Source: Gammaproteobacteria bacterium (GTDB lineage: Bacteria > Pseudomonadota > Gammaproteobacteria > GRL18). Taken from it: a stretch of 64,000 nucleotides of DNA. Positions within the stretch are counted from its first letter, which is position 1. Each line of letters starts with the position of its first letter. The notes under the pieces were generated by a model. It did not search any database. It was not told where the DNA came from and worked only from the letters and a program-made list of their open reading frames with translations. Positions 8,806 to 17,891 of this stretch are shown piece after piece. The DNA lies in assembly GCA_016744995.1 (NCBI GenBank), contig JADGDG010000018.1, positions 1 through 64,000 on the forward strand, written 5' to 3'. The position numbers and the translations under genes were made by a program.

Positions 8806-9528
8806 ATGAGTAAAATTGACAGAAGAGATCCGGCATTCATTCCACTCAAAGAAAACTCACTCAACCGTGAAACCTGGCGGGTATTCCAGATCATGGCTGA
8901 ATTTATTGATGGCTTCGAACAACTCTCGCAAATAAAGCCCTCGGTAAGTATTTTTGGCTCGGCCCGAACAGCAGAAGATCACCCTGATTATCTATTAGCA
9001 GAAAAAATTTCTCTATTATTATCCAACTCCGGCTTCTCAATTGTCAGTGGCGGTGGCCCAGGAATTATGGCAGCAGCCAATAAAGGGGGGCAGGCGGGTA
9101 AATCTGAGAGCATTGGATTAAACATTGAGCTCCCCAGAGAACAAACACCTAACCCATATCAGGATGTTTCCCTGTCGTTCAAACATTTTTTCTCACGCAA
9201 GGTCATGTTTGTAAAATATGCGACAGCATACGTTGTTATGCCCGGTGGTTTTGGTACACTAGACGAGTTTGCAGAAATACTGACTCTTGTGCAGACAGGG
9301 AAAACCAGAAAAATCCCCATTATTTTAGTTGGTAGTCAATTCTGGTCAGGCTTACTTGACTGGTTTAAACAGACTCTGGTTACCACTGGAACCATCAACT
9401 CAGAAGATTTAGATTTACTTCAGGTGATTGATGAACCACAGGCTGTAGTAGACGCTATCTTTGATCATTATGAGCATCGCTGCTTTGAGCCATCAGCAAA
9501 AGAACACGAAAAAATGCTGGATCTGTAA
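8806..9528 (+). CDS. LOG family protein (TIGR00730)
   Basis: 240 residues with a Rossmann-like fold. The family signatures SVSIFGSAR, SGGGPGIMAAANKG and MPGGFGTLDE(FAEILT) are intact; the last two form the PGGxGTxxE phosphoribohydrolase active site. LOG proteins release cytokinin-type bases from their nucleotides, and in bacteria some hydrolyse AMP (PpnN type). The true substrate cannot be read from sequence. An AAGGAGC ribosome site precedes the ATG, 25 bases after the norF-like gene. Confidence 0.9.
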   Translation: MSKIDRRDPAFIPLKENSLNRETWRVFQIMAEFIDGFEQLSQIKPSVSIFGSARTAEDHPDYLLAEKISLLLSNSGFSIVSGGGPGIMAAANKGGQAGKSESIGLNIELPREQTPNPYQDVSLSFKHFFSRKVMFVKYATAYVVMPGGFGTLDEFAEILTLVQTGKTRKIPIILVGSQFWSGLLDWFKQTLVTTGTINSEDLDLLQVIDEPQAVVDAIFDHYEHRCFEPSAKEHEKMLDL

Positions 9529-9589
9529 TTTTAAAAGGAAAATGGCTTTTGCGAGTAACTATTGCAAATAACTATTATGAGGACATCCA

Positions 9590-9931
9590 ATGAGTAAAAA
9601 ATATTTTTTATTGTTAATTAATGCGGCATTTATCGTCTCATTTTTTATCTTCAGCAGCCAGTCTTTTGCAGATGATGACGAACAAAAAGTTAAGCCCGAC
9701 AATGATAAAGTCAATCCTCTTGATAATGTCGACATTAATATTATTAAACGTGAAGATAAAACCATTGAAACGCATAGTGTCAACGGCGTAGTTTACAAAG
9801 TTAAAGTAACACCTACTAGCGGACCTGCTTATTATTTATATGACACCGACGGTGATGGCTCATTAGAAACACGCTCAAACCGCGAATTAAGTGAAACTAC
9901 TGTTCAGCAATGGAAAATTTTTGAATGGTAA
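9590..9931 (+). CDS. DUF2782 exported protein
   Basis: 113 residues with a signal peptide (about 1-27, cleaved after SFA). A charged linker and a small C-terminal domain follow, including YKVKVTP and GPAYYLYDTDGDGSLE. This is the DUF2782 family, usually found directly before thrB in gammaproteobacteria, as here (six bases apart). Its function is unknown. The acidic DTDGDGSLE resembles a calcium loop, but the rest of an EF-hand is absent. Confidence 0.88.
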   Translation: MSKKYFLLLINAAFIVSFFIFSSQSFADDDEQKVKPDNDKVNPLDNVDINIIKREDKTIETHSVNGVVYKVKVTPTSGPAYYLYDTDGDGSLETRSNRELSETTVQQWKIFEW

Positions 9932-9937
9932 GCAGTA

Positions 9938-10918
9938 ATGGCGGTTTATAGCCCGCTCTCCCTGGCACAACTCAAACAACTACTGGTTCACTACAATCTG
10001 GGAGAGATCACCCATTATGAAGGAATTCCTGATGGCATTGAAAATACCAACTACCTTATTGAAACCACGAATAACCACTATATTCTGACCATTTTTGAGC
10101 ACTATAAAGCTGAACAATTACCTTTTTATTTACAATTGCTGGCATTTTTTCGTACTCATGGTTTACCGACACCAGAGCCTGTTGCTGACTCAAAACAACA
10201 GATTTATACCACATGGCAAAGCAAACCCGCTGCACTTTTTAAGTGTCTTCCAGGTCATAGCGTTCTCTCCCCTCAGGTCAATCACTGCCAGCAAATAGGC
10301 ACAGCACTTGCTCAACTGCACACCATTGGACAACAATTTCCACTATTTAAAAATAATGACCGAGACAGCCTCTGGATGCAACAGACAGGCAAACAATTAC
10401 TCACGCACTCAAAAACTGCACAATTAAGTGATGACGACAGACTGCTTCTATCAGATGAGCTTTTATTTCAGCAAACATTTTTCCGTACTCATAATGCCTC
10501 CTCTCTGCCCAGAGGTATTATTCATGGTGATTTATTTTGTGATAATGCCTTATTTAAGGATAATATACTCAGTGGCATCCTGGATTTTTATACTGCCTGC
10601 CATGACATACTTCTGTTTGATCTGGCAATTAGCGTAAACGCCTGGTGTCTGAACAGTAAAAACATTCTGGATTTTAACAAGGTCCAGGCCATGCTCAACG
10701 CTTATGAAACAATCCGACCACTAAATGCCCTTGAGAAAGGATCCTGGCCAACTCTGTTGCGAACTGCCGGACTCCGATTCTGGCTTTCCAGACTGATTTA
10801 CAAACAGTCAGCCCGGGAGGCGGAATTATCTCTTGATAAAGATCCAGATGTGTTAAAATGCCTGTTGTTAAATCACCGTGAAGTTAGCAGCAATAGTCAT
10901 TACCATGAATTCAGTTAA
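9938..10918 (+). CDS. thrB: Homoserine kinase
   Basis: 326 residues of the choline-kinase-like (ThrB type II) family. It starts with the LVHYNLGEITHYEGIPDGIENTNY block, and the catalytic loop GIIHGDLFCDN and metal-binding ILDFYTA are present. It makes O-phospho-L-homoserine for threonine synthesis. O-phosphothreonine, the CobD substrate, also depends on threonine, but any link to the cob genes here is only by pathway. The DUF2782 gene lies just upstream. The end overlaps the TRAP small permease start. Confidence 0.93.
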   Translation: MAVYSPLSLAQLKQLLVHYNLGEITHYEGIPDGIENTNYLIETTNNHYILTIFEHYKAEQLPFYLQLLAFFRTHGLPTPEPVADSKQQIYTTWQSKPAALFKCLPGHSVLSPQVNHCQQIGTALAQLHTIGQQFPLFKNNDRDSLWMQQTGKQLLTHSKTAQLSDDDRLLLSDELLFQQTFFRTHNASSLPRGIIHGDLFCDNALFKDNILSGILDFYTACHDILLFDLAISVNAWCLNSKNILDFNKVQAMLNAYETIRPLNALEKGSWPTLLRTAGLRFWLSRLIYKQSAREAELSLDKDPDVLKCLLLNHREVSSNSHYHEFS

Positions 10919-11480
10919 AATAACCCAACTTGCATCCCGACTAGAAAAAATTTCTGTTTTCAGTGGTCAGGCTGTCTCATGGCTGGCTTTACTAATGGTT
11001 TTAACCACATTTAGTATTGTGGTTTTGCGCTATGGGTTTGGGCTGGGATGGATTGCCATGCAGGAATCTGTCATTTACATGTATGCTCTGGTTTTCTTAA
11101 TCGGCATCCCTTATACGCTCAAACATGATGGCCATGTCCGGGTCGATATTTTTTACTGCAATATAAGCCCACGCAAAAAAGCCTGGGTAAATTTACTAGG
11201 TACCATTTTCCTATTATTCCCCATGGCTTTTTTTATTGCCTGGATAAGCTGGGACTATGTTGCCACATCCTGGGCACTAAAAGAACAGTCTGGTGAAGCC
11301 GGAGGTCTGCCCGGTGTTTATCTGCTCAAATCCAGTATTTTAATCATGACTCTATTACTTTTCATTCAGGGTCTCAGTCAATTATTATCTTATATTGTAT
11401 TTCTCTTTCATCCGGCAGCATACGACAAAGAAAAAACACAAAATAATACTAAAGACAATATGAGTTCCGGAGCCTTGTAA
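10905..11480 (+). CDS. TRAP transporter small permease (DctQ-like)
   Basis: 191 residues from the ATG at 10905; a longer form from 10878 is possible but would overlap thrB by 41 bases. Four membrane helices are visible, with the DctQ motif FLIGIPYTLKHDGHVRVD around the second. It pairs with the large permease that starts at its last base. Together they form a sodium-driven carboxylate-type importer that normally uses a periplasmic DctP protein, which is not in the window. No substrate can be inferred. Confidence 0.87.
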   Translation: MNSVKITQLASRLEKISVFSGQAVSWLALLMVLTTFSIVVLRYGFGLGWIAMQESVIYMYALVFLIGIPYTLKHDGHVRVDIFYCNISPRKKAWVNLLGTIFLLFPMAFFIAWISWDYVATSWALKEQSGEAGGLPGVYLLKSSILIMTLLLFIQGLSQLLSYIVFLFHPAAYDKEKTQNNTKDNMSSGAL

Positions 11481-12901
11481 TGGAAGTATTAATGCCCTTA
11501 ATATTATTTGCAGCAGTCTGCATGGTATTATTAATCGGTTATCCCGTTGCTCTTTCTCTGGGTGGCACTGCACTGGTTTTTGCCACTATTGGTCTATTGA
11601 TGCCAGATGTGTTTGACCCCATTTTTTTACAGGCACTACCCAATCGTATTTATGGCATTATGACCAATCAGACTCTGATTGCCGTACCTCTTTTTGTCTT
11701 TATGGGAGTAATGCTGGAGCGCTCCAAAGTCGCCGAAGATCTATTAGGAACCATGGCCGATCTGTTTGGCAGCCTGAGAGGTGGACTGGGTATTTCAGTC
11801 ATTCTGGTGGGTATGTTGTTAGCGGCCAGCACTGGGATTGTAGGTGCAACTGTTGTTACCATGGGCATGCTGTCTTTACCCATTATGCTCAAACGTGGCT
11901 ATCATCCCAGCATCGCAACCGGGACTATTTGCGCTGCGGGCACTCTGGGACAAATAATTCCACCGTCCATCATTTTGATCTTACTTGGAGATGTACTCTC
12001 CGCCGCTTATCAGCAGGCACAGCTGGATATGGGTATTTTTGCACCAGAAACCTTATCAGTTGGCGATTTATTTGTCGGTGCTCTGATTCCAGGCTTATTG
12101 CTGGTGCTTTTCTATATCCTTTATATTATCGGCGCAGGTATTGTCCGTCGTGATTTAATCCCTGATGTTAAAACTGACTCTAAACACGATAGCGAATCTA
12201 TTTTTTTAAGAACTATAAAAGCATTACTACCCCCGTTATTACTTATTATTGCTGTGCTTGGCTCTATTTTAACGGGTGCTGCAACCCCTACTGAGGCAGC
12301 AGCGGTAGGCGCAGTAGGCGCCTTAATACTGGCTCTGAGCAAAAGAGCACTCAGTCTGAGTGTACTCCGGGATGTGGTTTATTCAACCACTCAGGTCACT
12401 AGTATGATTTTCTTTATTTTTATTGGTGCTGCTATTTTCTCTCTGGTGTTCCGCGGTTATGGTGGTGATGAGGTAATAGAAGGTTTTTTATTAGGCATTG
12501 CTGAAAATAATCCCGATAGTTTATTAGCAAAAATTTTACCTGAGGGTGCCTTTGGCCCTGTATTGATTGTTATGCTGGTGATGTTTTTGCTTGGTTTTAT
12601 ACTGGATTTTATTGAAATTACTTTTGTCGTGGTACCCATTATTGCCCCCATATTACTCGCCATGGGTGTCGATCCTGTCTGGCTTGGTATTATGATAGCA
12701 ATTAATTTACAAACCTCTTTCCTCACCCCGCCATTTGGCTTTGCCCTCTTTTATCTGCGTGGCGTTGCTCCAGATTCGGTTAAGACCACCGATATCTATA
12801 AGGGGATCATTCCTTTTATTTTTATCCAGCTGCTTATGCTGGTTGCTCTTGCCTACTGGCCTGAACTGGCAACCTGGTTACCGGGGAAAGTCTTTAGCTA
12901 A
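11480..12901 (+). CDS. TRAP transporter large permease (DctM-like)
   Basis: 473 residues with about 12 hydrophobic segments. Family marks include FMGVMLERSKVAEDLL, STGIVGATVVTMG, ATGTICAAGTLGQIIPPS and FLTPPFGFALFYLRGVAP. This subunit is the transport channel. It is coupled to the small permease through an ATG that shares one base with the upstream stop. The DctP binding protein must be elsewhere, or the system uses another one. Confidence 0.94.
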   Translation: MEVLMPLILFAAVCMVLLIGYPVALSLGGTALVFATIGLLMPDVFDPIFLQALPNRIYGIMTNQTLIAVPLFVFMGVMLERSKVAEDLLGTMADLFGSLRGGLGISVILVGMLLAASTGIVGATVVTMGMLSLPIMLKRGYHPSIATGTICAAGTLGQIIPPSIILILLGDVLSAAYQQAQLDMGIFAPETLSVGDLFVGALIPGLLLVLFYILYIIGAGIVRRDLIPDVKTDSKHDSESIFLRTIKALLPPLLLIIAVLGSILTGAATPTEAAAVGAVGALILALSKRALSLSVLRDVVYSTTQVTSMIFFIFIGAAIFSLVFRGYGGDEVIEGFLLGIAENNPDSLLAKILPEGAFGPVLIVMLVMFLLGFILDFIEITFVVVPIIAPILLAMGVDPVWLGIMIAINLQTSFLTPPFGFALFYLRGVAPDSVKTTDIYKGIIPFIFIQLLMLVALAYWPELATWLPGKVFS

Positions 12902-13148
12902 CCAACAGCTCCTAAATGATGAAAATATCTGCCTGCTGCCAATATTTTATTGCTTCAACAACATCAACAACATCAGCATCAACAGATATAGCTAATTCTT
13001 TTAAAGACCTTCAGCTAAAAAATTTGTCACAAAAAAATCACAAATAAACCACTCTCCTATCACAATACCCCTGTAATTATTCTTTATAGTAGTGGCACAC
13101 AATTATATTGATTAATGACATATCTCTTAATTAGAATAAGGAAAAATC

Positions 13149-13520
13149 ATGAGTGAAAACAATTCATTATACAGCCGCCTTGGCGGATATGATGCCATCT
13201 CAGCAGTGGTCAATGAGCTAATCTCACGGCTTATGCAAGATTCATTATTAGGACGGTTCTGGGAAAACAGAGGAGCAGATGGGATCAACCGGGAGAAACA
13301 ACTTTTGACTGATTACCTCTGCGCTAATGCCGGCGGCCCGATGTTATACACTGGCCGTGACAATAAAACCTCTCATCGTGGTATGGGGATCACAAAGGAT
13401 GACTGGTCTGTTTTTATTAGCCATTTAAACGGGACTCTAACCCACTTTCAGGTGCCAGAAAATGAGCAGTCTGACGTCCTGGCTTTTATTGAAAGCACAA
13501 AAACAGACATAGTTGACTAA
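13149..13520 (+). CDS. glbN: Group I truncated hemoglobin
   Basis: 123 residues, the normal length. It begins with SLYSRLGGYDAISAVVNELI and has LSD/LL-type helix B and the conserved block GGPMLYTGRD, with the proximal histidine in the THRGMGIT-like SHRGMGIT segment. Such globins bind O2 and NO and often serve in NO detoxification. The polyferredoxin gene 118 bases downstream and the norE/norF-like genes nearby fit a nitrosative or low-oxygen theme, but this is inference. Confidence 0.92.
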   Translation: MSENNSLYSRLGGYDAISAVVNELISRLMQDSLLGRFWENRGADGINREKQLLTDYLCANAGGPMLYTGRDNKTSHRGMGITKDDWSVFISHLNGTLTHFQVPENEQSDVLAFIESTKTDIVD

Positions 13521-13638
13521 TACCTTACAGGGTGAATGATGTCTTGATTTGAAATAATGATATTGTTTCGAACATCAATTACCCTGATGCCAGATATAAA
13601 TGAGAGTCCCGACAGGCTGGCCTTAAGAAAATATAAAA

Positions 13639-14580
13639 ATGACAATAACCATCCAGAAAAAAACAAAACGTGAGAAAATCAGACTGTTCACCCGGAGCAG
13701 TTTTTTTCTATTGTTTATTTTTGCACCATTTTTAGATATTTTTCGTCTTGATCTGACTCTGGGACATTTCATAATATTTGGTCAGCCATGGACTCTGGGA
13801 CTGGAATCCTTTCAACAAGGACAGGGAGATGCCGCTTCTGCAGCAATCACGTTAATCACCCATGCTTTTTTACCTGTGATGGCCTTTATTGCAATTATAG
13901 CTGTCATTATATGGAAAATGGGACGTATCTATTGCGGCTGGCTTTGTCCCCATTTTTCAATTGTAGAAATTTTTAATGATCTGATGCTTAAACATCTGAA
14001 TCGTGTCACTCTATGGGAAAAAGCCAGTAAAAAAAGCAAAGGTATATTACCCTGGATGGTGGTTTTCTTTTCCTGCGCCCTCATGGCCTTTGTCTGGGCA
14101 TTCAGCCTGTTAAGTTATTTATTACCACCCAAAGAATTAATCCCCGGTTTACTTCATGCTGAGTTAGGTGCCGGCGCCACTCGCTTTTTAATTGTTGCCA
14201 CCACCATATTTACCATTGACTTCTTTTTTGCACGGCACTTATTTTGTAAGTTCGGCTGTGCCGTCGGAGTCTTTCAAAGTCTGATCTGGATGGCCAATAG
14301 TAAAGCCATGGTGGTCAGCTTTGACAAACCCAGAGCCCATGCCTGCCAGAGTTGTGATCGGGAATGCGATCGCGCCTGTCCTATGCGGCTCCACACCCGT
14401 AGTATTAAACGAGCCAAATTTACCTGCACACAATGCGGTCAGTGTCTCAATACCTGCGATGAAGTGCAAAAAGATAATCCTGACGGGCGCATCATCCATT
14501 GGGTAAATAATGAAAAAGCCATGGAAGTTGACCGTAATGCTCCGGCATTTGAAGTTAAATTACTCACTAAGGATAAGTAA
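13639..14580 (+). CDS. CcoG/NapH-like membrane polyferredoxin
   Basis: 313 residues. Several transmembrane helices surround a cytoplasmic CGWLCPH motif near residue 100, typical of the CcoG/RdxA, NapH and NosR family. A C-terminal dicluster ferredoxin domain (about 225-275) holds two cysteine clusters: CQSCDRECDRACP and CTQCGQCLNTCDE. It is shorter than CcoG (about 460), which carries an extra Ig-like domain that is missing here. It probably transfers electrons across or along the membrane. A copper-reduction role like CcoG is one possibility. Confidence 0.87.
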   Translation: MTITIQKKTKREKIRLFTRSSFFLLFIFAPFLDIFRLDLTLGHFIIFGQPWTLGLESFQQGQGDAASAAITLITHAFLPVMAFIAIIAVIIWKMGRIYCGWLCPHFSIVEIFNDLMLKHLNRVTLWEKASKKSKGILPWMVVFFSCALMAFVWAFSLLSYLLPPKELIPGLLHAELGAGATRFLIVATTIFTIDFFFARHLFCKFGCAVGVFQSLIWMANSKAMVVSFDKPRAHACQSCDRECDRACPMRLHTRSIKRAKFTCTQCGQCLNTCDEVQKDNPDGRIIHWVNNEKAMEVDRNAPAFEVKLLTKDK

Positions 14581-14679
14581 TAACCGATACTCTATGCTGT
14601 AGTATTAACAGTACATTTCATCCATAATAGCCGTTAAAATCCTCTACAATATAAAAATAGAGAAACAGGCTCAGACGAC

Positions 14680-16875
14680 ATGTCACCAGCAAAAAATATA
14701 AACAACCACTCTAAAAACGACTCCAAGAATTACCCAAAACAAAGGATCATCATTTTTACTCTGATAGCAGCAGCTATTATTGCCTTTTTTGCCTTTGATC
14801 TCTCTCACTACCTCAGTTTTTCATATTTAAAAGAAAATCAATTGCTATTTAATGATTACTATCAGGCCAACCCAATTCTGGTTTCTATCCTGTTTTTTAT
14901 TGTTTATGTAATTTCCGTAGCATTGTCTGTCCCTGGAGCAACATTACTTACCTTGGTGGGTGGTGCTGTTTTTGGCTTTATCTGGGGACTGATTTTAATT
15001 TCTTTTGCCAGCAGTATTGGTGCCACCCTGGCCTTTCTGGTATCTCGATTTTTATTGCGGGATAGTGTACAAAATCGTTTCGGCAGTCATCTTGAACGAA
15101 TCAATGAGGGAGTCAAAAAAGAAGGAGCTTTTTATCTCTTTACCCTGAGGCTGGTACCTGTATTTCCATTTTTTATGATCAATCTGGTGATGGCTTTAAC
15201 ACCAATAAAAACCCGTACTTTTTACTGGGTCAGTCAGGTCGGCATGTTGGCAGGCACCGCAGTCTATGTCAATGCAGGAACTCAATTAGGGCAATTAGAA
15301 TCAGCTTCAGGCATTTTATCCCTGCCACTGATTATTTCATTTACTCTGCTTGGAATTTTTCCTTTACTGGCGAAAAAAGTACTCAATATATTAGCAGCTA
15401 ATCAGGTCTATAAAGGTATTAAAAAACCAGAAAAATTTGACCGAAATCTGATAGTTATTGGTGCCGGAGCAGCAGGTCTGGTCACGTCTTATATCGCAGC
15501 AGCGGTAAAAGCAAAGGTCACTTTAATTGAAAAAAATAAAATGGGTGGTGATTGTCTTAATACAGGCTGCGTCCCGTCAAAGGCATTGATTCGTTCAGCA
15601 AAGTTTAAATCTCATGTTGCTCGTGCTAAACAATTTGGCTTTCAGGACACGGAGACTCAATTCAAGTTTAAAGAAATCATGCAGCGGGTACAACGTGTCA
15701 TCTCTCAAGTCGAACCCCATGACTCCATTGAACGTTACACTAAACTGGGAGTTGAGTGTCTGCAGGGTGCAGCAACAATCACCTCTCCATTTTCTGTTGA
15801 AGTTAATGGTAAAACACTGACCACAAAAAACATTGTCATTGCCACCGGTGCCCGGCCATTTATCCCGCCTCTTGAAGGTCTTGAAGAGATGGGCTATCTG
15901 ACCTCCGATAATTTATGGGATCTGGATACTCTACCCAAACAATTTTTAATCCTTGGCGGCGGTCCTATCGGTTGTGAGCTGGCTCAGAGTTTCGCCCGTC
16001 TGGGCAGTCAGGTGATTCAGGTTGAACGCAATGCACGACTTATGAAAAGAGAAGATCCAGAAGTCTCTGACATTGTACAAGCACGTTTCAGACAGGAAGG
16101 CATCGATCTGCGTCTGCAGCACCAGGCACAGAGATTTGCACTCATTGATGGTAATAAAACTCTGATATGTACTAATACAAAAGGTGAAAGTGTCTCCATT
16201 GTCTTTGATGAAGTGCTCATTGCTCTGGGGCGCAAAGCCAATGTCAGCGGCTTTGGTTTTGAAACTCTGGATATCCCATTAACTCGACAGGGTACAATTG
16301 AAGTCAATGATTACTTGCAGACAAAATACCCTAATATTTATGCCTGCGGCGATGTCGCTGGCCCCTATCAATTTACTCACACTGCGGCCCATCAGGCATG
16401 GTATGCTTCAGTAAATAGCTTATTCAGAGGCTTAAAAGCATTTAAAGCAGACTATTCTGTTATTCCCTGGGCAACCTTTACTGATCCTGAGGTAGCACGT
16501 GTCGGACTTAATGAGCTTGAAGCAAATGAACAGAATATTGCCTATGAGATCAGCCAGTTTGGCATTGATGATCTGGATCGCGCTATTGCCGATGAGGAAG
16601 CTCATGGTTTTATTAAAGTATTAACCAAACCCGGCAAGGATAAAATACTGGGTGTAACCATTGTCGGAGAGCACGCTGGTGATTTGATTGCCGAATATGT
16701 CATGGCCATGCGCCATGGTATCGGCTTAAATAAAATCCTCTCCACCATCCATATTTATCCAACACTGGCCGAAGCCAATAAATATGTTGCCGGACAATGG
16801 AAACAGGCGCACAAGCCAGAAAAAATTCTTCACTGGTTAGAACGCTTTCATCAATGGCGCCGAAACGAGCGTTAG
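14680..16875 (+). CDS. VTT (DedA/TVP38)-FAD disulfide reductase fusion
   Basis: 731 residues in two parts. Residues 1-240 carry about six helices with the VTT-domain features ALSVPGATLLTLVGGAVFG and the FTLRLVPVFPFFMINL reentrant loop. Residues 250-731 form a class I pyridine nucleotide-disulfide oxidoreductase like mercuric reductase and lipoamide dehydrogenase: FAD-binding VIGAGAAGLV, redox-active GGDCLNTGCVPSKAL, NAD-binding ILGGGPIGCE, and IYACGDVAGP. No N-terminal HMA metal domain and no C-terminal vicinal cysteines of MerA are seen. The C-terminal His-Pro of the dimer interface is present as IHIYPTLAE. The substrate is unknown. The fusion puts a redox enzyme at the membrane. Confidence 0.92.
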   Translation: MSPAKNINNHSKNDSKNYPKQRIIIFTLIAAAIIAFFAFDLSHYLSFSYLKENQLLFNDYYQANPILVSILFFIVYVISVALSVPGATLLTLVGGAVFGFIWGLILISFASSIGATLAFLVSRFLLRDSVQNRFGSHLERINEGVKKEGAFYLFTLRLVPVFPFFMINLVMALTPIKTRTFYWVSQVGMLAGTAVYVNAGTQLGQLESASGILSLPLIISFTLLGIFPLLAKKVLNILAANQVYKGIKKPEKFDRNLIVIGAGAAGLVTSYIAAAVKAKVTLIEKNKMGGDCLNTGCVPSKALIRSAKFKSHVARAKQFGFQDTETQFKFKEIMQRVQRVISQVEPHDSIERYTKLGVECLQGAATITSPFSVEVNGKTLTTKNIVIATGARPFIPPLEGLEEMGYLTSDNLWDLDTLPKQFLILGGGPIGCELAQSFARLGSQVIQVERNARLMKREDPEVSDIVQARFRQEGIDLRLQHQAQRFALIDGNKTLICTNTKGESVSIVFDEVLIALGRKANVSGFGFETLDIPLTRQGTIEVNDYLQTKYPNIYACGDVAGPYQFTHTAAHQAWYASVNSLFRGLKAFKADYSVIPWATFTDPEVARVGLNELEANEQNIAYEISQFGIDDLDRAIADEEAHGFIKVLTKPGKDKILGVTIVGEHAGDLIAEYVMAMRHGIGLNKILSTIHIYPTLAEANKYVAGQWKQAHKPEKILHWLERFHQWRRNER

Positions 16876-16964
16876 ACAGTTGTTTTTTTGGAAATACCCA
16901 TTGACAGCTTTTTATGAGAAAATTAACCCCTGATATCATTGTTTCTTAACTTAAAGAGTTTTCT

Positions 16965-17837
16965 ATGGTCGATAGTCTTGATTCACCTTATATCCATGCA
17001 GCCAATGTGGAAAATTTCCACTCCCTCGTCATTGAAAATTCAAAACGAGGTCCTGTTCTGGTTAATTTCTGGTCCAAAAAGGCGGGACCCTGTTTGCGCC
17101 AGTACCCCCTTCTGGATAAACTTGTGCATGATTATAAAGGGCGATTATTATTAATCAATGTCAATGCAGATAGTGAACTGAAAATTACCCGTGAGATGGG
17201 TATCACCAGTGTACCAACCCTGAAACTATATCGAGACTCTGAGATAGTAGGCTCCCGACATGGTTATCAGTCAGAGCAGGATTTAATTGAATTGGTTGAT
17301 CAATATATCGCCAGAGATTCTGATCAGATTATTGCCCTGGCAATCCAGGAATTTGTAAAAGACAATAAGAGCAATGCTTATGACATGATCACTCAGGAGA
17401 TTTTGCAAGATCCAGATAACCCGCGTTTACCTCTGGCCATTGGTAAATTATTGAAACATGAAAGGCGATTTCAGGAAGCACAAACTCTATTTGCCTCCTT
17501 ACCTGAAAATATTATGAAAAATAATGACATAATCCGCTTTAAACAAGAACTGAATTTTTTCTCTATTGCCAATGAGATCACCGACTTAGACGCTCTCTTA
17601 TCCCAGGAAGATAATATTAACGATGACTTAGTCGCCATGCAGCAGCGGGCAGCCTTTTTTATCGCTAATCAGGATCATGAAAAAGGCTTCAAACAATTAC
17701 AGAATATCATGGATAAAGACAAATATTTCGATGATTCCTTTGCCCGACGTTCAATGTTAACGCTTATTGGTTGGTTGGATGTCGAGCATCCGCTTGTTAA
17801 ACAATATAAACCCGCTCTGCGTCGTTATACTCACTAA
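16965..17837 (+). CDS. ybbN: Thioredoxin-domain co-chaperone YbbN/CnoX-like
   Basis: 290 residues. The thioredoxin domain (about 15-115) has WSKKAGPC, which lacks the first cysteine of WCGPC, as in YbbN. The cis-proline is in GITSVPTLKLY. A C-terminal TPR-like helical part (about 125-290) ends in the YbbN-type block DDSFARRSMLTLI. The family acts as a redox-linked chaperedoxin that hands proteins to GroEL or DnaK. The start at 16965 follows an AAGAG ribosome site. Confidence 0.88.
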   Translation: MVDSLDSPYIHAANVENFHSLVIENSKRGPVLVNFWSKKAGPCLRQYPLLDKLVHDYKGRLLLINVNADSELKITREMGITSVPTLKLYRDSEIVGSRHGYQSEQDLIELVDQYIARDSDQIIALAIQEFVKDNKSNAYDMITQEILQDPDNPRLPLAIGKLLKHERRFQEAQTLFASLPENIMKNNDIIRFKQELNFFSIANEITDLDALLSQEDNINDDLVAMQQRAAFFIANQDHEKGFKQLQNIMDKDKYFDDSFARRSMLTLIGWLDVEHPLVKQYKPALRRYTH

Positions 17838-17891
17838 TAGCACCTTGCGAGTTTCCCAAATTATAAACATTAACAAAAGCACCCTTATGGC

